In this document: positions 23,539 through 26,548 of the stretch, piece after piece
How positions within the stretch are numbered: position 1 is the stretch's first letter
Layout: the number at the start of each line of letters is the position of its first letter
Source: JBBDIM01 sp040880405
GTDB lineage: Bacteria; Planctomycetota; Planctomycetia; Pirellulales; Pirellulaceae
Direction: 5' to 3'
NCBI GenBank assembly: GCA_040880405.1
Contig: JBBDIM010000105.1
Span: forward strand, 1 to 26,548
DNA: 26,548 nt
Position numbers and translations under genes: made by a program
Notes under the pieces: model-generated
The model's database searches: none
The model's input: only the letters and a program-made list of their open reading frames with translations
Told to the model about the DNA's origin: nothing

Positions 23539-24495
23539 GTGACGTTCCTGTTAAATGAAGAGTCGCTCCATGGTCAATTTGAGACGTCGGTTGACTTCGT
23601 CAAAGCCGTTGAAACGATCATGTTAATTCGTGAATGTATCAGGAGGTCAAGTCGGGAATTGAGTTGCCACCGATCGCTTGCCAATGCGAAAGTTACGGAT
23701 ACTCAATACATGGCGGAGGCGATTCAGGCCATGTCCCGTGAGAAAAGACTAGCGTGGACGCAGTGGGTGTCACGAGCCGGGCCGTTCTGGTTGGACGATC
23801 GGGAACACACGGGTGATGATTGGATGGAAACGACAGAGGAAACTATTGTCACCAATACCGCGATTGGCGAATCAGCATTTTGCATTGCTAACGAGCTTGA
23901 ACGACACTTGGTAAGTCTTACTCCTTCCAAATGGATGGAGGATCAAATCGCCGTTACTTGGGTCAAGGGAGATGAAGATCGCCAATTAATAGTAGTTCCC
24001 AACCATATTTCCAGAGCAAGCGTCGCGGACGTTTTGGCCACCTTGCCAGCGCTTTTCAATAGTTGGGAATCACTGGGACGGATCGCTCGTGATACATTTT
24101 CTCACCTGATGTTCGCGGATGACGCCTTTGAAAAGCTGAGACCACATCCTTATCACCAGGGTGCCGCGGAACGCCTCTACATTCGATTGAATGTCCTCGA
24201 TCAGTTAAGTAACGGTTTTGATCAGGACGGCAACCGCACCAGCGAGGCTGACCGTTTACTTGCAATGCACTTCACGGGAGAAAAGGCGTGGTTTACCGAT
24301 TCATCCGATTCGGAAAAGTCTGGGTTCGCCTCTCAATTGTCCTTTCGGCATCCTTCGGAGCCGGGTAAGAAAATAACCTGCACATGGCATGGCAAAGTGA
24401 AAACCCCTCAATTACGAATCCACTTTTCATGGCCAATCACCGCTGACATCTCCGTTTATATTCCCTACGTGGGACCGAAGTTGACCAAGAAGTAA
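23539..24495 (+). CDS. Unrecognised third protein of the DUF262/DUF3696 operon
   Basis: No domain recognised with certainty. Seen: 318 residues from GTG 23539, which starts 1 nt after the ATPase stop and has GGGGAG 4 nt upstream; a TTG at 23518 is the alternative. The N-terminus FLLNEESLHGQFETSVDFVK recalls a family that co-occurs with DUF3696 ATPases (memory, not a search). Then come a helical region with CHRSLANAKVT, the motif AGPFWLDDREHTGDDWME, TNTAIGESAF, and a central LVSLTPSKW. The end, PHPYHQGAAERLYIRLNVLD and HFSWPITADISVYIPYVG, includes a beta-rich stretch. There is no signal peptide or TM segment, so it is cytoplasmic. It may be the effector or target-recognition subunit; it could correspond to NsnA of Menshen. 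Confidence 0.82.
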   Translation: MTFLLNEESLHGQFETSVDFVKAVETIMLIRECIRRSSRELSCHRSLANAKVTDTQYMAEAIQAMSREKRLAWTQWVSRAGPFWLDDREHTGDDWMETTEETIVTNTAIGESAFCIANELERHLVSLTPSKWMEDQIAVTWVKGDEDRQLIVVPNHISRASVADVLATLPALFNSWESLGRIARDTFSHLMFADDAFEKLRPHPYHQGAAERLYIRLNVLDQLSNGFDQDGNRTSEADRLLAMHFTGEKAWFTDSSDSEKSGFASQLSFRHPSEPGKKITCTWHGKVKTPQLRIHFSWPITADISVYIPYVGPKLTKK

Positions 24496-24505
24496 TCAGC
24501 GGTCC

Positions 24506-26149
24506 CTACCTCGAACCCCGCCACTTCTCGGCCCCTTCCCAATCGGGCGTGCGGTGTTTGCGCTGCCACTGGAGCGGTTTTTCGCTGATGTCGGTGTCAT
24601 CGCCGTAGTGGGTTTGAAGCTTTTTGAGGTCTTCCTTCAGCTTCGCGATCACCTCCGCGTTTTTCGGGTCGTGGTAGCCGTTGGCCTGTTCGCCTGGGTC
24701 TTTCTGTAGGTCGTAGAATTCCCACTCGTCGAACTCATAGAAGTGGAACAGCTTGTAGCGATCGGTCCGGATCCCGTAATGCTTGGCGACCATGTGGACG
24801 CTGGGGTATTCGAAGTAATGGTAATAGATAGCGTCGCGCCAATCCTCCGGCTTTTCCCCTTTGAGTAGCGGTACCAACGATTCACCCTGCATATCCTCGG
24901 GGATCTCGGCACCGGCGATGTCGAGGAAGGTGGAGGCGTAGTCGAGGTTTTGGACCAGATGCTCGTTGTCGACGCTGCCTGGCTTGGTAACGCCGGGCCA
25001 TTTGACGATCAGCGGCATTTGCAGCGACTCTTCATAAATCCACCGCTTGTCGTACCAGCCTCGGTCCCCCAGGTAGAAGCCCTGGTCCGAGCTGTAGATG
25101 ACAATCGTGTTTTTATCCAGGCCCGATTCATTCAGGTAGTCCATCAGCGTCTTCACACTGTCGTCGACACCCCGGATGCAGCGGAGGTAGTTTTTGATGT
25201 ACCGCTGGTATTTCCAGCGGACGAGGTCCTTGCCTTTGAGGTTGGCCTTCTTGAAGGCTTCGTTCTCTTCGCGAAAACCTTCGTGCCATGCCTTGGCTTG
25301 CTCGTCGGTCATCCGCTTGAGGTTGCGGAATCCGGAGCGGTCCCCATTGCGGAGGGCGTCTTCCGGGTCATCGCCCGGGGTGACGAACAGGTCGTACACG
25401 ATGCTCATGTGCCGATCGATTTCCAGTTCCTGGAAATGGGCCGGGCTGGCCTTATCGTCCCAAGTATCAAACAGGGTATCTGGTTCCGGCAGGTCGCCAT
25501 CGCTATACAAATCGAGGTGCCGGAGCGGCGGCATCCAGTTGCGGTGTGGGGCCTTGTGCTGGCACATCAGCATGAATGGCTTGTCGGGGTCGCGGCCGTT
25601 TTTGAGCCAATCGACTGCCATGTCGGTCACGATATCGGTGCAGTAGCCCTCCATGGTAACACGGCCTTCGGGCGTGATCATGACCGGGTTGTAGTAGTCG
25701 CCTTGACCCGGCAGAACCGTCCAGTGGTCGAAGCCCTGTGGCGTCGACTTCAAATGCCACTTACCGAGAACCGCCGTCTGGTAACCCGCCTTTTGCAACA
25801 GCTTGGGAAAGGTTTGCTGCGAGGCGTCGAAGTTATTGCCGTTGTGTTTGAAACCGTTGATGTGGCTATGCTTGCCGGTCTGAATCACGGCGCGGCTCGG
25901 CCCGCAGATCGAGTTGGTGCAAAAGCTTTGCTTGAACAACATCCCCTCGGCCGCGAGCTTGTCGATCGTGGGGGTGGGGTCCACATCCTTGAGCCAACCA
26001 TCGTACGCGCCGATGGCGTGATTGGCGTGGTCATCCGTAAAGATGAACAAAATGTTAGGCCGGTCAGCGGCGGACGCGGACCCCTGAAGCAGACCAAGCA
26101 TCAGGCCGGCCAGCAGGCAGCAGGCCAACAGCGGGCGGAAAAGTCTCAT
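24506..26149 (-). CDS. Secreted type I sulfatase with extended C-terminal part
   Basis: Hydrolyses a sulfate ester on an unknown, probably glycan, substrate outside the cytoplasm. Seen: 547 residues. A signal peptide spans about 1-28 (LLACCLLAGLMLGLLQGSASA). Metal-binding FIFTDDHANHAIGAYD carries Asp39/Asp40. The formylglycine motif is C82-G-P-S-R86 (TNSICGPSRAVIQTGKHSH), and GKWHLKS, the CQHKAPHRNW segment and IYSSDQGFYLGDRGW follow. The C-terminal DRYKLFHFYEFDEWEFYDLQ region is typical of choline/iduronate/glucosamine-type sulfatases. AGGAG about 7 nt before ATG 26149 supports the start. Its 3' end is 10 nt from the end of the converging defence operon. It differs clearly from the first sulfatase, so the substrates probably differ. 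Confidence 0.93.
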   Translation of the reverse strand: MRLFRPLLACCLLAGLMLGLLQGSASAADRPNILFIFTDDHANHAIGAYDGWLKDVDPTPTIDKLAAEGMLFKQSFCTNSICGPSRAVIQTGKHSHINGFKHNGNNFDASQQTFPKLLQKAGYQTAVLGKWHLKSTPQGFDHWTVLPGQGDYYNPVMITPEGRVTMEGYCTDIVTDMAVDWLKNGRDPDKPFMLMCQHKAPHRNWMPPLRHLDLYSDGDLPEPDTLFDTWDDKASPAHFQELEIDRHMSIVYDLFVTPGDDPEDALRNGDRSGFRNLKRMTDEQAKAWHEGFREENEAFKKANLKGKDLVRWKYQRYIKNYLRCIRGVDDSVKTLMDYLNESGLDKNTIVIYSSDQGFYLGDRGWYDKRWIYEESLQMPLIVKWPGVTKPGSVDNEHLVQNLDYASTFLDIAGAEIPEDMQGESLVPLLKGEKPEDWRDAIYYHYFEYPSVHMVAKHYGIRTDRYKLFHFYEFDEWEFYDLQKDPGEQANGYHDPKNAEVIAKLKEDLKKLQTHYGDDTDISEKPLQWQRKHRTPDWEGAEKWRGSR

Positions 26150-26353
26150 GAAAAAGCTCCTGCGAATCGAGGCATGTTAGGTGGGATGCCTTCGATTGTA
26201 ATCGCTGGGAGTTGCGATTTCACCTGGGTGGTTTGTAACGATTGAAATTTAGAGTGGCACTGGCGGCTTGCCCGGTGAGTGCAGAAATGCGAGAGGATCA
26301 CGTCTTTTCAGGGTGGCTAGAACGTCGTCTCACGCTGCAATGGGTTTCCTGGG

Positions 26354-26443
26354 CCTGAGTCCTGAAAGGGCGTCTAACGACAGCCCAGGACGAAGTCCTG
26401 GGTATGGGTTTGATTAGAACTCGTAAGTCCTGAAGGGACGATT
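26354..26443 (-). repeat. CCCAGGAC dispersed palindromic element, copy 2 (inverted)
   Basis: Its reverse complement follows copy 1 at 13996-14086 in order: AATCGTCCCTTCAGGACT, then CCCAGGACTTCGTCCTGGG (26384-26402, perfect arms), GGCTGTCGT and a GGACTCAGG-type end. The stretch between the two blocks differs. Confidence 0.85.
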
Positions 26444-26462
26444 TAAACAGGAATGAACGATT

Positions 26463-26521
26463 GAGTCGTCCCTTCAGGACTCTTGATTTATTGTTGACGA
26501 TTAACCCAGGACTTTGTCCTT
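26463..26521 (+). repeat. CCCAGGAC dispersed palindromic element, partial copy 3
   Basis: Starts GAGTCGTCCCTTCAGGACTC and reaches CCCAGGACTTTGTCCT before diverging. It is in the same orientation as copy 1 and inverted to copy 2. AGTCCTGAAGGGACGA (26426-26441) in copy 2 and TCGTCCCTTCAGGACT (26466-26481) here are perfect 16-bp inverted arms. Confidence 0.8.
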
Positions 26522-26548
26522 TTCTAAGCAGTGTCAAGGGTCAAAACG

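Larger units (their letters stand above)
26150..26548. other. Gene-free end region with palindromic repeat cluster
   Basis: Contains the promoter side of the second sulfatase gene, a degenerate CACTGGC palindrome near 26258-26277, and one full plus one partial CCCAGGAC element. No credible gene is seen before the window ends. Confidence 0.7.

Noticed and set aside
24950..26245. Plus-strand 431-residue frame
   Set aside because: Lies antisense to the second sulfatase, whose formylglycine motif and signal peptide are clear.

Overview
The window looks like a chromosomal segment from a planctomycete, probably of the Pirellula/Rhodopirellula/Blastopirellula type. The evidence is the combination of two secreted formylglycine-type sulfatases, a giant membrane-anchored protein with a very long acidic Gln/Glu/Gly-rich linker, paired leucine-rich-repeat exported proteins, a planctomycete-style putative lipoprotein, weak or absent Shine-Dalgarno sites on many housekeeping genes, and several families of short palindromic repeats in the intergenic spaces. 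This assignment rests on gene content and style, not on a marker gene.

Layout. At 1-1550 (minus) lies the N-terminal 516 residues of L-aspartate oxidase (NadB), cut by the window edge. At 1682-5437 (minus) is a 1251-residue membrane protein resembling DUF4175-type proteins. At 5764-8579 (minus) are two tandem exported LRR proteins. At 8580-9098 is an intergenic region with a 100-N assembly gap whose two edges carry the same 55 bases, followed by three palindromic repeats. At 9099-10652 (plus) is a UxaA-family sugar-acid dehydratase. At 10900-13113 is a lower-GC accessory patch: a winged-helix/HNH nuclease (plus) converging on a two-gene unit (minus) of a zinc-ribbon protein and a TIR-domain protein. 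At 13735-13977 is a small two-helix membrane protein. At 14122-15498 is a sulfatase, and at 15778-16257 a MEKHLA-domain protein. At 16411-17220 (minus) are a YugP-type membrane zinc metallopeptidase and an overlooked 34-residue single-helix protein, ending in an 85-nt element with 27-bp perfect inverted arms. At 17622-21085 (plus) are a putative lipoprotein, a 2-Cys peroxiredoxin and a di-haem cytochrome c peroxidase, the last two each followed by a strong hairpin terminator. At 21308-24495 (plus) is a second accessory patch: a tightly coupled three-gene operon of a DUF262 protein, a DUF3696-type AAA ATPase and an unrecognised 318-residue protein. At 24506-26149 (minus) is a second sulfatase, and the window ends in a palindromic repeat cluster.

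How the parts may work together. The peroxiredoxin and cytochrome peroxidase suggest peroxide detoxification in cytoplasm and periplasm. The sulfatases and the UxaA protein fit use of sulfated and acidic polysaccharides. The two accessory patches look like anti-phage defence loci. The DUF262/DUF3696/unknown trio resembles, from memory, the three-gene Menshen (NsnABC) type. The zinc-ribbon plus TIR pair beside an HNH nuclease is the best candidate for a less described system. No tRNA, rRNA, CRISPR array or transposase gene was seen.
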